Source: Streptomyces sp. NBC_01224 (GTDB lineage Bacteria; Actinomycetota; Actinomycetes; Streptomycetales; Streptomycetaceae). From it: a DNA stretch of 64,000 nt. Positions 28,038 to 36,846 of the stretch are shown one piece after another. The notes under the pieces were generated by a model, which saw nothing but the letters and a program-made list of their open reading frames with translations, made no database searches and had not been told where the DNA came from. The translations under genes were made by a program, and so were the position numbers. Numbering within the stretch: position 1 is the stretch's first letter; each line of letters starts with the position of its first letter. The DNA lies in contig NZ_CP108529.1 in assembly GCF_036002945.1 (NCBI RefSeq), positions 9,598,893 through 9,662,892 on the forward strand, written 5' to 3'.

Positions 28038-28724
28038 CTATGACGGATCGAGGTCCGCTGTGCTGGTGGGGAGGCGCATAGGTTGGTGTTGGTCAGGCGT
28101 CGGCGGCAGCGGCGGCAGCTCGGCGTGCGTGACCGTGTACCCGCCCCTGGTCACCGGGGCGTACGGAGCGGGGGCCATGCAGGTGCCGACCGGGGCCTCC
28201 TCGGGGTAGGCGTCTCCGTCCGGCAGCAGGTTCACGCCGTTCCAGGAGAAGCCCACGCGGTCGGCGGAGCGACCCTTGTCCCTGCCCCCGTCGTAGACGC
28301 TCAATCCGATCCGGTGCCCGACGATGGGCGGTCCGCCAGGGCTCACCTCGGTGATGACCGCTGTCAACGTCGCGGTTCGTGGTCCGGTGACCAAGCAGTC
28401 CACACTCCCCTTTGACGTGTACGTGATGTTCCGCTCGGCCGAGTAGTGGGAGATGGTGATCGTCCCCTGAGCGTCGGTGGGCAGACCCGTGGGGATCGTG
28501 GGCAGCGGGCGGCTGTACGGGGCGCCGTGAGCGTCGAAGGTGAACGAGCGGGTGTCGTTGTCCTTGTAGTAGGGCAGCACGAACTCGGCGCTTCCGACGA
28601 CGCTCGCGCTGACCTGCTTCTCCTCCCGGTGTCCGGTGGCAGCGACGGCGGCGCTGGACAGGGTGAGACCTGTGGCGAGTACGGTCAGGCCCGCCACGGT
28701 CCTGCGCAGTAAAAGAGATGTCAT
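28038..28724 (-). CDS. Secreted protein of unknown function, 228 aa
   Basis: ATG 28724 follows AGGAG (GCAGGAGATCACC). A Sec signal peptide is clear (LLLRRTVAGLTVLATGLTLS, cleavage near AVAATG). The mature part is beta-rich with no recognised catalytic motif (SAEFVLPYYKDNDTRSFTFD, GTITISHYSAERNITYTSKG) and two cysteines (VDCLV, GTCMAP) that may pair outside the cell. It ends in a Pro-rich tail. It stands alone. Confidence 0.8.
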   Translation of the reverse strand: MTSLLLRRTVAGLTVLATGLTLSSAAVAATGHREEKQVSASVVGSAEFVLPYYKDNDTRSFTFDAHGAPYSRPLPTIPTGLPTDAQGTITISHYSAERNITYTSKGSVDCLVTGPRTATLTAVITEVSPGGPPIVGHRIGLSVYDGGRDKGRSADRVGFSWNGVNLLPDGDAYPEEAPVGTCMAPAPYAPVTRGGYTVTHAELPPLPPTPDQHQPMRLPTSTADLDPS

Positions 28725-29082
28725 GGTGATCTCCTGCTCTCCTGAGGAGTCGGTGTTCGACGGGATCCATCCTGTGCGTTCGCGCTGTCCCGGCCATCGG
28801 CTTCCAGGCTGGACATTCCGGCGTTCGCTCACGCCTTGCGACGTAGGTGCCGTCAACCTCAGGTCGCATGTCGGACGTCTGGGGCCCCGTCCCAGAGCGG
28901 CTGGTCGTCGATGTAGGTAGCGGCAGCTGTCAGCCGGCATTCGTCGGCTCCCCGCCTCATGCCTGAGCGCTGCCCTGGCAAGAGGCTCAGAGCCTCCCGA
29001 ACTCATCGACACCGCCCTTCCGCGGAACGGGGTGCCTCCCAAACCCATCGACAACTGACTTCACTACTGTGCCGAATAAAGC
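28725..29082. other. About 360 bp, upstream region and unassigned sequence
   Basis: This includes the promoter region of the secreted protein. Near 28990-29060 a short direct repeat (CCTCCCgAACtCATCGACA, twice, about 48 bp apart) precedes the zinc-knuckle remnant. No gene is supported. Confidence 0.35.
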
Positions 29083-29313
29083 CATGTCTGCACCGACTGC
29101 GGTGCCACGTTCACCGACGAACGGTGGAAGGCGATCGAGCGCGTCGGCTGGGGCGCTTCCCCAGAGCCGCGCCCGTCTCTGTGCGAGGACTGCGACCGGC
29201 GCGACGTACAGCAAGCCTGGCCGGACGAGCACCGGCATCAAGAGCAGGGTCAGCCCCTGCCCGAACAGAAGGCTGGCGGAACCTGGCTCTCCCGCTGTGA
29301 CTGGGCGAGCTAG
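29083..29313 (+). pseudogene. C-terminal remnant of a second replication-relaxation protein
   Basis: The frame reads HVCTDCGATFTDERWKAIER, then LCEDCDRRDVQQAWPDEHRH, and ends SRCDWAS with a stop. The CxxC zinc-knuckle followed by TDERW is the same as in the tail of the frameshifted gene at 26491-27821. The N-terminal 350 or so residues are missing. Confidence 0.65.
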
Positions 29314-29325
29314 GTGACACCAAGG
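29294..29325 (+). repeat. Inverted repeat, left arm (partner at 30877-30908)
   Basis: GCTGTGACTGGGCGAG-C-TAG begins the arm; the complement of 30877-30908 reads GCTGTGACTGGGCGAG-A-TAG and continues similarly. The arms flank the DMT transporter gene. The left arm also encodes the CDWAS-stop tail, and the right arm reads CDWAR-stop on the minus strand. Both may therefore be ends of the same gene family rather than transposon ends. Confidence 0.5.
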
Positions 29326-29711
29326 TGGGTCGGTGAGCTGGCACCGAGTGTGGACTTGAGCGCGGTACCTGTCACTGTTTGGGCATTCCAGTTGTCACCA
29401 CCTGGGGTTTTTCGCTCTAGTTGTCACCAACTTCGCTGGACCGGGGCTGCGACGGTGATCTCCGTGATGCGGCTTCTGGGGGCGGGCTCCTTTTTGGGGC
29501 GCGGAGGAGATACGCGCGAAAGGGGATACTTCGTGACGCTGCGCTAAGACCTGTTGCAGTGTGCTATGGGCAATGTGGCTGACCATAGTTGGCCTGTGGA
29601 GGGAGATACGCCGGTAGCTGACTCGCCGGAAGCAACTTTCGCGCCGAAACCCACGTCTGCCAGTGGGAACGGGACCGAACCCCACCGACCCATACATGAA
29701 CGGAGCTTTCG
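29326..29711. other. About 385 bp intergenic with short repeats
   Basis: Two direct copies of AGTTGTCACCA (around 29388 and 29420), and other TGTCAC motifs, occur. This is reminiscent of multi-copy terminal repeats of IS21-like elements, but no transposase accompanies them. The remainder is the upstream region of the DMT transporter. Confidence 0.35.
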
Positions 29712-30641
29712 GTGCTCATAGGACTGCTCACCGCCGCGGCAGCATCGATCTGTTACGGCACGGGCTCCGTCCTTCAGGCCGTCGGATCACAGAAGTCAGC
29801 CCGCCGGGAGGCCGCCGAGGGCAGCGTGACCCAGCACGGTGGCCCGAGCCTGTCGTCCACTGCGAAGGCGGCGATGACCTGGGAGTTCATCGTCGGGACC
29901 ATCCTGGACTTCGTCGGCTTCGGGCTCGGCGCACTGGCGGCGCGCCTCCTGCCGCTGTTCCTGTCGCAGACCGTGATCAGCGCCAACTTGGTGATCACGG
30001 CGGTGCTGAGCATCAAGCTCCTCGGCATCCGGCTCAACCGCGCTGAGCGGACCTCGATTGCTGTGGTCTGCTCCGCGCTGGTGCTTCTGGCGACGGCGGC
30101 GGGCCCGGAAGGCAGCGGCGACACCCCGATCTCCACGCACTGGTGGCTGCTGGGGATCTCGCTGCTCCTGATCGTGGGCGGCACCGTGGTCGTACGCCTA
30201 CTGGGGGCGCGCGCCGCGATCCTGGCCGGCCTGCTGTCCGGACTGGGCTTCGGCGCCCTCGGTGTCGGGGTCCGTGTGCTGAACGGCATCGACCCTTTCG
30301 ACCCGGGAGCGCTGCTCTGCGACCCGGCGCTCTACGCGATCCTGGTGGCAGGCATCGGCGGCATGTACCTGCACACGGTCGCCCTGCAGATCGGCTCGGT
30401 CAACGGCGCCACCGCCGCGCTGGTCGTCGGCGAGACCGTCCTGCCGGGCATCATCGGCGTGCTGTGGCTCGGCGATGCCTCCCGTCCCGGCTTCGCCTGG
30501 GCGGCGATCACCGGGTTCGCGCTCGCCGTATCGGGCGCGGTGGCAGTAGCCTGGTTCGGGTCCCCGAAAGGGCACGGCAGCGGCCCTGCGGCGGCGCCCG
30601 TGACACCCGCCAAGGACGCCCGGACGTCCGCGGGGGTCTGA
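29712..30641 (+). CDS. DMT-superfamily (EamA-like) membrane transporter
   Basis: A 309-aa protein with about ten hydrophobic segments (for example LLPLFLSQTVISANLVITAV and WWLLGISLLLIVGGTVVVRL). The start GTG 29712 follows ACGGAG. Two halves with related topology are typical of drug/metabolite transporters. The tail is Pro/Ala-rich and cytoplasmic. The substrate is not predictable. It is flanked by inverted repeats at 29294 and 30877, so it may be mobile cargo. Confidence 0.85.
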   Translation: MLIGLLTAAAASICYGTGSVLQAVGSQKSARREAAEGSVTQHGGPSLSSTAKAAMTWEFIVGTILDFVGFGLGALAARLLPLFLSQTVISANLVITAVLSIKLLGIRLNRAERTSIAVVCSALVLLATAAGPEGSGDTPISTHWWLLGISLLLIVGGTVVVRLLGARAAILAGLLSGLGFGALGVGVRVLNGIDPFDPGALLCDPALYAILVAGIGGMYLHTVALQIGSVNGATAALVVGETVLPGIIGVLWLGDASRPGFAWAAITGFALAVSGAVAVAWFGSPKGHGSGPAAAPVTPAKDARTSAGV

Positions 30642-30975
30642 CCCGGCACCAGATGCGCCGAATTTCCAACGCTTGGCTGCCGTACGGGAGCCATCGCTTG
30701 CGACACAACTCCACCACACGCAAGCCTGGTTGAGGTCCGACATCCTCTGGCCAAGAGAGCGGTTCAACGTGTGGAGTCTGGTGGCCAAACCGACGACTCG
30801 CCTGCGCATCGTCTCTTCCGTCCGGCATCGTTGCTACCGATATCGGGCTCCCAGATGCTCAGTGACAGGTGTCGCGCCCAAGTGGCAACTATCTCGCCCA
30901 GTCACAGCTCCAGCCTCCTGCGGAGATCGGAGCCCGCGCTGTCGGTGGTGGCTGGCAGGCTGGCAGGCTGGTCGG
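30642..30975. other. About 330 bp without a gene
   Basis: Contains the right arm (30877-30908) of the inverted repeat flanking the transporter and no convincing coding frame. Confidence 0.4.
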
Positions 30976-31473
30976 ATGAACGGTGACGAGCAGTTGCTGC
31001 GCGGCCGGGTGTACGGCCACGACCACGACGCCCCCCACCCCGGCCCGCTCCCGTACCAGACGTACGCCGCGCTCGTCGGCGGGCCGTTGGACGGACTGCT
31101 GCTCGACATCACGGGCTGGCGGCCCGAGGAAGTCGACGACGGTGTCGCCCTGATTACCGAGCTCGGGCGGTGGCCCGGCGGCCGCGCCCTGTACGACCCG
31201 CGCCCCGGTGAACCTCGCACGCCCGGCCCCGGCGTCAGCTGCCGCTTCTACTACTCCGGCGATACGCCCCCACAGTCAGCCGTGAGGAGGAACCTCCGGC
31301 CGGTGCGCCTACGCGTTCGGTCCAGGCTGCAGGGGAAAGGGCGAGCTCGAAGATGGGGAAGACGATGTGGAGAGCGGTGGTGGCCGGTGGAGCGGCGGTC
31401 ATGTTCACAGGGGTGGCGGCGGTGCCGTCCGGGGCGGCGGAGGGCGGGGTCTCCTTCAGCCGGGTCTCGGTGA
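30976..31473 (+). CDS. Hypothetical protein; C-terminal part doubtful
   Basis: From ATG 30976 the first ~95 residues look genuine (LPYQTYAALVGGPLDGLLLD, DDGVALITELGRWPGGRALY, then CRFYYSGDTP). After that the frame becomes Arg-rich and overlaps the start of the next gene by 121 bp. In proteins of this sort that I recall, the end falls close to YYSGDTP, so loss of a stop codon or an indel around 31265 is likely. Function unknown. Confidence 0.55.
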   Translation: MNGDEQLLRGRVYGHDHDAPHPGPLPYQTYAALVGGPLDGLLLDITGWRPEEVDDGVALITELGRWPGGRALYDPRPGEPRTPGPGVSCRFYYSGDTPPQSAVRRNLRPVRLRVRSRLQGKGRARRWGRRCGERWWPVERRSCSQGWRRCRPGRRRAGSPSAGSR

Positions 31474-32132
31474 ACGGCGGGAAGCCGATCGTGATCGGGG
31501 TCAAGGAGGAGGTCGAGGTGCATGCGGTCTTCCGGATGACGACCAAACTCAGATACGACTTCGGGCCGACGGTGTTCCCCTACCGGGGGAAGCCCGACGC
31601 TGGGGACACCGTGCACAGCTCCGTCATCACCAGCGACTGCAAGGTCGTGGACAGGGCGAAAGGAATCTGCGACTTCGAGGAATGGCTGTACATCGACCCG
31701 CAGAACCGTGACTTCGGGAACGAGGACGCCGGCACCTGGCGAACTGCTGCTCGGGTCTTTCTCGCCGGCGACGCCCACGACACTGACGACAAGGACCTCC
31801 CGTTGCAGGTCAAGCGGGCCACACGCGTCACTGTCAACGCCTCGCCGGAGCCGGTCGCGAAAGGGAAGACGATCACCGTGACCGGGCGGGTCACACGCGC
31901 GAACTGGGACACCCACACGTACCAGGGGTACGCGGGCCGCACGGTCAGCCTGCAGTTCAAGGCGGCGGGCGCCTCCTCGTACACGACGGTCAAGAAGGCG
32001 ACGTCGAGTAGTACGGGGGCGCTCAAGACCACGGTGAAGGCCACCGGGTCGGGGACATGGCGGTGGACGTACTACGGGAACTCCACCTCCGGGGCGAAGT
32101 CGTCGACCGGGGATCACGTCGCCGTGCGGTAG
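31353..32132 (+). CDS. Secreted protein with C-terminal Ig-like domain
   Basis: A 259-aa exported protein: signal peptide WRAVVAGGAAVMFTGVAAVP cleaved near PSGAA. The N-terminal domain contains two cysteines (SDCKVVDRAKGICDF) that could pair. The C-terminal ~100 residues form a beta-sandwich seen in many Streptomyces secreted proteins (VAKGKTITVTGRVTRANW, VSLQFKAAGASSYTTVKKAT, WRWTYYGNST). ATG 31365 is an alternative start. Probable wall- or polymer-binding role; no catalytic motif. Confidence 0.82.
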   Translation: MGKTMWRAVVAGGAAVMFTGVAAVPSGAAEGGVSFSRVSVNGGKPIVIGVKEEVEVHAVFRMTTKLRYDFGPTVFPYRGKPDAGDTVHSSVITSDCKVVDRAKGICDFEEWLYIDPQNRDFGNEDAGTWRTAARVFLAGDAHDTDDKDLPLQVKRATRVTVNASPEPVAKGKTITVTGRVTRANWDTHTYQGYAGRTVSLQFKAAGASSYTTVKKATSSSTGALKTTVKATGSGTWRWTYYGNSTSGAKSSTGDHVAVR

Positions 32133-32327
32133 GCGACGTGCGCCCCCTTGCAGAAGCGTCATCATCCGGACCGGCCGGACCGGGGACTTCAGTACCTCGT
32201 CGACATGTGGCCGGCCCCGCAGGAGCCGGAACTCCCTGCACTCAAGCAAGGTCCGATCCCCTGGGCTGGCTGACCTAACGCCGCTCTGAAGTCCGCTCCC
32301 TGCGGGCGATGTGCGCAGCGCAGAACT

Positions 32328-32370
32328 CTGAGCGCGCTACTTGGCCAGCCTGGCCAAGTAGCGCGCTCAG
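32328..32370. terminator. Perfect 20-bp-stem hairpin, candidate bidirectional terminator
   Basis: CTGAGCGCGCTACTTGGCCA (32328-32347) pairs perfectly with 32351-32370 around a GCC loop. No T-tract follows. It lies 196 bp beyond the secreted-protein stop and just before the integrase-like fragment. Strong terminator is the simplest reading; a recombination or processing site is possible. Confidence 0.55.
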
Positions 32371-32811
32371 TCACCCTTCGCCACCACGGCTGATTCCCAG
32401 GCCCATGGCGGCCGTGAGCAGGCAGAGGCCGTTCGGGACAAGGCGCTCGTGGACCAGCACCCCGACCTGTGGACAGGGCGCCGTGCCGCCTACCTGCGCG
32501 GCATCCTGGTCACCTACCAGGTGCTGCCCGAGCGGGACGAACTCGCGGCCCGCATCGAGCGCCACCTCACCCGGACCGTGAAGCGCCACCCCGAGCACGC
32601 CCTGCTCCTCTCCCCTTACGTCCGCTGGTCGCTCCTGCCCCGCGCCCGCCGCGCGGACCCGCGACCCGCGGGTCGGAGGCACCGCATTCGCTGGGCCTAC
32701 ACCCGGATCAACACCTACACCAGGCTGAAGTTCCCCCTCTGAAGTGGACAGCCTGATACTGGGACGGATCAGTCCCGGAGGAAGCAGTCCAGGTTGAGTG
32801 GCAAGAGCAAC

Positions 32812-33099
32812 ATGAGCAAGCGGTACACGTCGGAGTTCAAGCGGGACGCGGTGGCACTGGTCCGGTCGTCAGGGCGGAACGTCACCGAGGTCGCCCGGGA
32901 ACTCGGTGTGAGTGCGGAGGGGCTTCGCGGCTGGGTGAAGCAGGCGAAGGTCGACTGCGGCGAGGGGGCGCCCGGCGCGCTGACCACGGCGGAGAAGGAT
33001 GAGCTCCAGCGGCTGCGCAGGGAGAACCGGGAACAGCAGCAGACGATCGAGATCTTGAAAAAAGCAGCGGCCTTCTTCGCGAAGGAGACGATGAAGTAG
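32812..33099 (+). CDS. IS3-family OrfA, copy 2
   Basis: The 95-aa HTH/coiled-coil subunit is identical in translation to the copies at 25494-25781 and 47221-47508. It ends FFAKETMK; the GAAAAAAG run at about 33056 is the likely -1 frameshift site into OrfB. Confidence 0.93.
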   Translation: MSKRYTSEFKRDAVALVRSSGRNVTEVARELGVSAEGLRGWVKQAKVDCGEGAPGALTTAEKDELQRLRRENREQQQTIEILKKAAAFFAKETMK

Positions 33100-33161
33100 G
33101 CACGCTGTGCCGTTTCATCGACGCGGAGAAGGCCGCCGAGGCCAACCCTGGCGGCTACAGC

Positions 33162-34007
33162 GTGGCTTTGCTGTGCCGTGTCACGGGGATCAACCGCTCC
33201 ACCTTCTACTCCTGGCTGGCGGCCCGGCCGACAGCGGCCGAACGACAGTGCGCCGAGGACGAGTTGAGCGAGGAGATCCGTGAGATCCACGCCTCCTCGC
33301 GGGGTGCCTACGGCGCCCCGCGCGTGCACGCCGCGCTGCGGCGCAAGGGACATGCGATCAACCGGAAGAAGGTCGAGCGGATCATGCGCGAGCGCGACAT
33401 CCGCGGCATCACCCGCCGCAGACGCCGCCACCTGACGCAACAGGACACCAAGGCCGCACCGGCTCCGGACCTGGTCGGCCGCGACTTCACCGCTAACCGG
33501 CCCGGCATGAAGCTCGTCGGTGACATCACCTATCTGCCGACGATCGACGGCTGGTGGTATCTCGCGACCGTCATCGACCTGGCGACGCGCGAGGTGATCG
33601 GTTACGCGATGGCCGAACACCATCGTGCCGAGCTGGTCACCGACGCGCTGCGGATGGCCGCCGGCCGCGGTGACCTTCAGGGTGGCTGCATCATGCACAC
33701 CGATCGCGGAAGCGAGTACACGAGTGGCGAATTCCGCCGCGAACTACAGGAGTTGAACCTGAGGCAGAGCATGGGAAGAACCGGCATATGCTACGATAAC
33801 GCCGCAGCCGAGAGCTTCTTCGGACTGCTGAAAGCGGAGATCGGCACCGCCGTCTGGGAGAGCCGCGAGGCGGCCCGCGCTGACATCTTCCGCTTCATCG
33901 AGGTCGAGTACAACCGCACCAGGCTCCGCAAGCACCCCGAGTTCGGGTACCTCACCCCACTCGAAACCCGAGCCAGGCTGCAGCACGACTTCACCCCCGC
34001 AGCGTAA
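33162..34007 (+). CDS. IS3-family OrfB transposase domain, copy 2
   Basis: A 281-aa DDE domain with Asp121, Asp181 and Glu217 intact and translation identical to the other two copies. It is expected to be made as an OrfAB fusion. Its insertion split the integrase-like gene around it. Confidence 0.94.
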   Translation: MALLCRVTGINRSTFYSWLAARPTAAERQCAEDELSEEIREIHASSRGAYGAPRVHAALRRKGHAINRKKVERIMRERDIRGITRRRRRHLTQQDTKAAPAPDLVGRDFTANRPGMKLVGDITYLPTIDGWWYLATVIDLATREVIGYAMAEHHRAELVTDALRMAAGRGDLQGGCIMHTDRGSEYTSGEFRRELQELNLRQSMGRTGICYDNAAAESFFGLLKAEIGTAVWESREAARADIFRFIEVEYNRTRLRKHPEFGYLTPLETRARLQHDFTPAA

Positions 34008-34299
34008 GCAACCGCTGTCCAAGACCAGGGGGGAACTTCAGGCTGGCCCGGAACGCGGCCCTGGTCGCGCTCGCTGGCGTTCTGCCCGCACCCGTCCTCG
34101 CCAGCCTCCTCGGCCTCCACCCCAACACCGCCGTCCGCTGGGCCGGGTTCGCCACAAAACCTCCTGGGCCGACTGCCTCGCCGCCCGAGCCCACGGCGTG
34201 CGGACGCACCCGGGCAAGGATGTCCAAGACGAAGGCCCCCGTCTCTTCCCAAGCAGAAACACGCAGGACAACTGCCACTGACTCCGGGACCATCAGCCA

Positions 34300-35049
34300 A
34301 TGACCACAGAACCGCATCTACTGTCCCTCCGCATCGTCGTGCCACCACTGGGAAGCCGACAGGGCGCCGTGGAATGCCGACCGATCATCAACGGACGAGA
34401 CATCCTGGCCGAAGTGTTTGATGAGGGCCCAGCAGATGACCCTCGGTATCTCTTGGGGCCGGATACGTTGCTTCACGCGACAGACACCCCCCGTGAGGTT
34501 CGGCTTGCCGAGGCCGAGTGCACGGAAGGATGCTGCGGCGCTGTCTACGTGACCGTCAGGCGCGAAGGGCAACACGTGATCTGGAGCGGCTGGCGCAACC
34601 CGTATGAAGAGGATGTCGAGCTCCCAGAGATCCGATTCGACGTCAACCAGTACGAAGTGGAGGTCCGCCGGGCTTCGACGGATCGCAGTTGGGAGTGGCC
34701 GGCCCAAACAGTCGCCAGGCTTCTGGAGGAAAGGCTCCGGGAGCACGTCGGCCGGCTGACGACCTGGGAATGTGAACTGGGAGCCGTCTCAGCTTGGCAC
34801 TGGGAACCTGACCAGATCAACGTCTTCCTGTTCCACCCCGGCCGTTCCGCGATCAGGGAAGGCCGTCCCTGGCTTCAGTTCAGAATGACCCTTCCGATCT
34901 CGGGAGACGACCCGGCGGACCAAGTAGAGCGCCTTGATGCGCATCTCACGGCCGAGGACCCCCGCGAGGTCGCCGAGGTTTGCGGCGGTTCGAAGGAGCT
35001 TGCTGATCAGCTCGGCTACCCCTGGCCGGGCCCCCGACGACGCGCATGA
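34300..35049 (+). CDS. Conserved hypothetical protein, 249 aa
   Basis: No function recognised. The ATG overlaps the stop of the interrupted upstream frame (ATGA), which suggests an old operon. The protein is acidic and soluble. It has a Cys cluster (AECTEGCCGAVYVTVRREGQ) and Trp-rich strands (HVIWSGWRNP, ELGAVSAWHWEPDQINVFLF). Composition and GC3 are normal for Streptomyces. It could be a stress- or immunity-type protein, but nothing in the sequence decides this. Confidence 0.75.
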   Translation: MTTEPHLLSLRIVVPPLGSRQGAVECRPIINGRDILAEVFDEGPADDPRYLLGPDTLLHATDTPREVRLAEAECTEGCCGAVYVTVRREGQHVIWSGWRNPYEEDVELPEIRFDVNQYEVEVRRASTDRSWEWPAQTVARLLEERLREHVGRLTTWECELGAVSAWHWEPDQINVFLFHPGRSAIREGRPWLQFRMTLPISGDDPADQVERLDAHLTAEDPREVAEVCGGSKELADQLGYPWPGPRRRA

Positions 35050-35102
35050 AGCGCGATTGAGGCGAGGAATAGGACATGCCAGGAGTAAGTGATCTCCGCC
35101 AG

Positions 35103-35330
35103 TGAACGACCAGGCCGCCGGGATCGGCTCGATGGTCGTGCGCGGCACTGGGTGCGACAGCCTCTACACCCTGCTCAATGTCGACGGCGGGGTGAAGCCG
35201 GAGATGGTGGCGACTGACAACGCCTCGTACTCGACATGGCCTTCGGCCTGTACAAGATGCTTGGCTTCCGCTTCGTCCCACACTTCCGTGGCCTGGCCGA
35301 CCGGACACTCTGGCCTGCGTCCACCACTTC
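35103..35330 (+). pseudogene. Tn3-family transposase fragment
   Basis: The frames read SLYTLLNVDGGVKPEMVATD then NASYS, and in the next frame MAFGLYKMLGFRFVPHFRGL ADRTLW. This is the conserved catalytic-region sequence of Tn3 TnpA (DGGVKPE..TDNASYSD.VFGLFKMLG). One frameshift at about 35235; only ~75 residues survive. Confidence 0.75.
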
Positions 35331-35547
35331 AAATGGCGCTACGGGCCAATACAGACGGGCCGCTCCGGGGCCGGGGCGTCCTCGTGGCCGGCGGCGATGG
35401 AGCGGGAACGGCGCGAAGCCGGGTGCATGCACAGGTACCGCCGACAGCGTCGGCTGTCCACAGGTCAACTCATGTCCACAGCACATTTGGTCCGCTTCGG
35501 TACGTGGTGGAGCGATCACTGCGAGACCACTACGGGGGGCAGGGCGC

Positions 35548-35793
35548 ATGACGACACCCACACCGATCGAGGATCTGGAGGCCGCTCTCGGGGCGGCTCT
35601 GGAGTCGGCCGAGCTCTCCGGTGTCCTGGCCGCCGCCTGGGACACCTTTGACCTGGTCGAACGCGTAGCCGACGCGGTCACCTGGGACGGCGGCGGGGAC
35701 GAGCTGGAGGCGATGACCGCCGCTCAGGCCTGTTCGGCAGGCCGTCAGTTGCTGCCCCTGCCCGAGCACGGCCGGCCTTACGACCTGCCGTGA
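35548..35793 (+). CDS. Small acidic protein, 81 aa
   Basis: ATG 35548 follows a G-rich Shine-Dalgarno. The sequence is helical and acidic (IEDLEAALGAALESAELSGV, then DAVTWDGGGDELEAMTAAQA). Function unknown. Its stop codon lies exactly at the junction with a truncated IS3 OrfA (35792), so the native C-terminus may have been cut off. Confidence 0.55.
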   Translation: MTTPTPIEDLEAALGAALESAELSGVLAAAWDTFDLVERVADAVTWDGGGDELEAMTAAQACSAGRQLLPLPEHGRPYDLP

Positions 35794-36058
35794 CGTCCTC
35801 ACGAAGCCGGCGATTCTCCCGCCGCAACGCGGCCAGCTCTTCGCGTTCACTGCTGGTCAGGCCGGCTCGCTCGCCCGCGTCGGCCTCGGCCTGGCTGATC
35901 CACAGCCGCACTGCGGTCTCGGTCAGGTCGAAGTCCTTGGCAACCTGGCCGACCGAGCGGTCACCGCGACGGCACAGATCGACGATCTCAGCCTTGAACT
36001 CCGGCGTGAACGAACGGCGAGGCCGAGGCTTCTTCCCCATGCTCCCCATGATGGACAT
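35792..36058 (-). pseudogene. IS3-family OrfA, truncated (different IS from the 1315-bp element)
   Basis: The minus strand encodes KKPRPRRSFTPEFKAEIVDL, then SVGQVAKDFDLTETAVRLWI and a coiled coil ending RRLREDV. Homology stops abruptly at 35792, before the usual EILK..AFFAKE end. No OrfB follows. Sequence differs clearly from the three intact IS3 copies. Confidence 0.8.
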
Positions 36059-36123
36059 CCATCCGGGGCAGAACCCCTGATCTCGGATGTCCGTCAAAGC
36101 GGATCAAGCCCAGGAGGGGCAGC

Positions 36124-36846
36124 GTGGAGACCGGAGCGGCGCCGTCGTACAAGGGGTTCCGGTTCCCGGCGGAGGTCATCGCGCATGCGGTGTGGCTGTA
36201 CCACCGCTTCCCCCTCAGCTACCGCGAGGTTGAGGAACTGCTGCTCGCCCGCGGGGTCACCGTCTCCTACGAGACGATCCGCCAGTGGTGCGCGCACTTT
36301 GGACCCCAGTACGCGGCGGGGCTGCGTCGCCGCCGGCCGCGGGCCGGGGACAAATGGCACCTCGATGAGGTGTTCATCAAGATCGACGGGATGCGGTACT
36401 ACCTGTGGCGTGCCGTCGATCAGGACGGCAACATCCTGGACCTCCTCGTGCAGTCGAAGCGGGATGCGAAGGCCGCGAAGCAGTTCCTGGCCAAGCTCAT
36501 GAAGAAGCAGCGCCGGGTCCCGCGGGTGCTGGTGACCGACAAGCTCCGCTCCTACGGCGTCGTGCACCGCGAGCTGATGCGCTCGGTCGAGCACCGCTCC
36601 CACAAGGGCCTGAACAACCGGGCCGAGAACTCCCACCAGCCAACGAGGCAGCGCGAACGCGCGATGAAGTACTTCCGCTCACGCCGCGCCGCCCAGAAGT
36701 TCCTCGCCGCCTTCAGCCAGATCTCGCCCCACTTCCGACCCCGCCGACATCTGATGGCCGCGCCCGAGTACCGCGCCGAGATGACCACCCGCTTCACCGT
36801 CTGGAACCAGGTCACCGGCACCGCCGACCTGCCCGCAGCAGCCTGA
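36124..36846 (+). CDS. IS6-family transposase
   Basis: A 240-aa DDE transposase. Family hallmarks: FPAEVIAHAVWLYHRFPLSY, REVEELLLARGVTVSYETIR, first catalytic Asp in KWHLDEVFIKIDG, second in VLVTDKLRSYG and Glu in NRAENSHQPTRQRERAM. The ORF is intact from GTG 36124. The right end of the element probably lies near 36910 (AAGTTGACAATGCCC); a matching left end is not evident, so the element may be unable to move alone. Confidence 0.92.
   Translation: METGAAPSYKGFRFPAEVIAHAVWLYHRFPLSYREVEELLLARGVTVSYETIRQWCAHFGPQYAAGLRRRRPRAGDKWHLDEVFIKIDGMRYYLWRAVDQDGNILDLLVQSKRDAKAAKQFLAKLMKKQRRVPRVLVTDKLRSYGVVHRELMRSVEHRSHKGLNNRAENSHQPTRQRERAMKYFRSRRAAQKFLAAFSQISPHFRPRRHLMAAPEYRAEMTTRFTVWNQVTGTADLPAAA

Larger units (their letters stand above)
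32726..34040 (+). mobile_element. IS3-family insertion sequence, copy 2 (1315 bp)
   Basis: TGAAGTTCCCCC terminal inverted repeats and the 3-bp target duplication GGC (32723-32725, 34041-34043). Same length and, by inspection, same sequence as copies 1 and 3. Confidence 0.95.
32410..34303 (+). pseudogene. Integrase-like (HTH-tailed) protein split by IS3 copy 2
   Basis: Before the IS the frame reads DQHPDLWTGRRAAYLRGILV, then VKRHPEHALLLSPYVRWSLL and RIRWAYTRINTYTRL. After removing the IS and one GGC it continues LARNAALVALAGVLPAPVLA then SLLGLHPNTAVRWAGFA, an HTH typical of the C-terminus of a Streptomyces integrase-like family (from memory). Near 34155 a further frameshift is needed to reach CLAARAHGVRTHPGKDVQDE and its stop. 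The N-terminal catalytic region is not present. Confidence 0.6.

Noticed and set aside
35548..36058. Toxin-antitoxin pair formed by the small acidic gene and the adjacent HTH frame
   Set aside because: The HTH frame on the other strand is a truncated IS3 OrfA, not an antitoxin.
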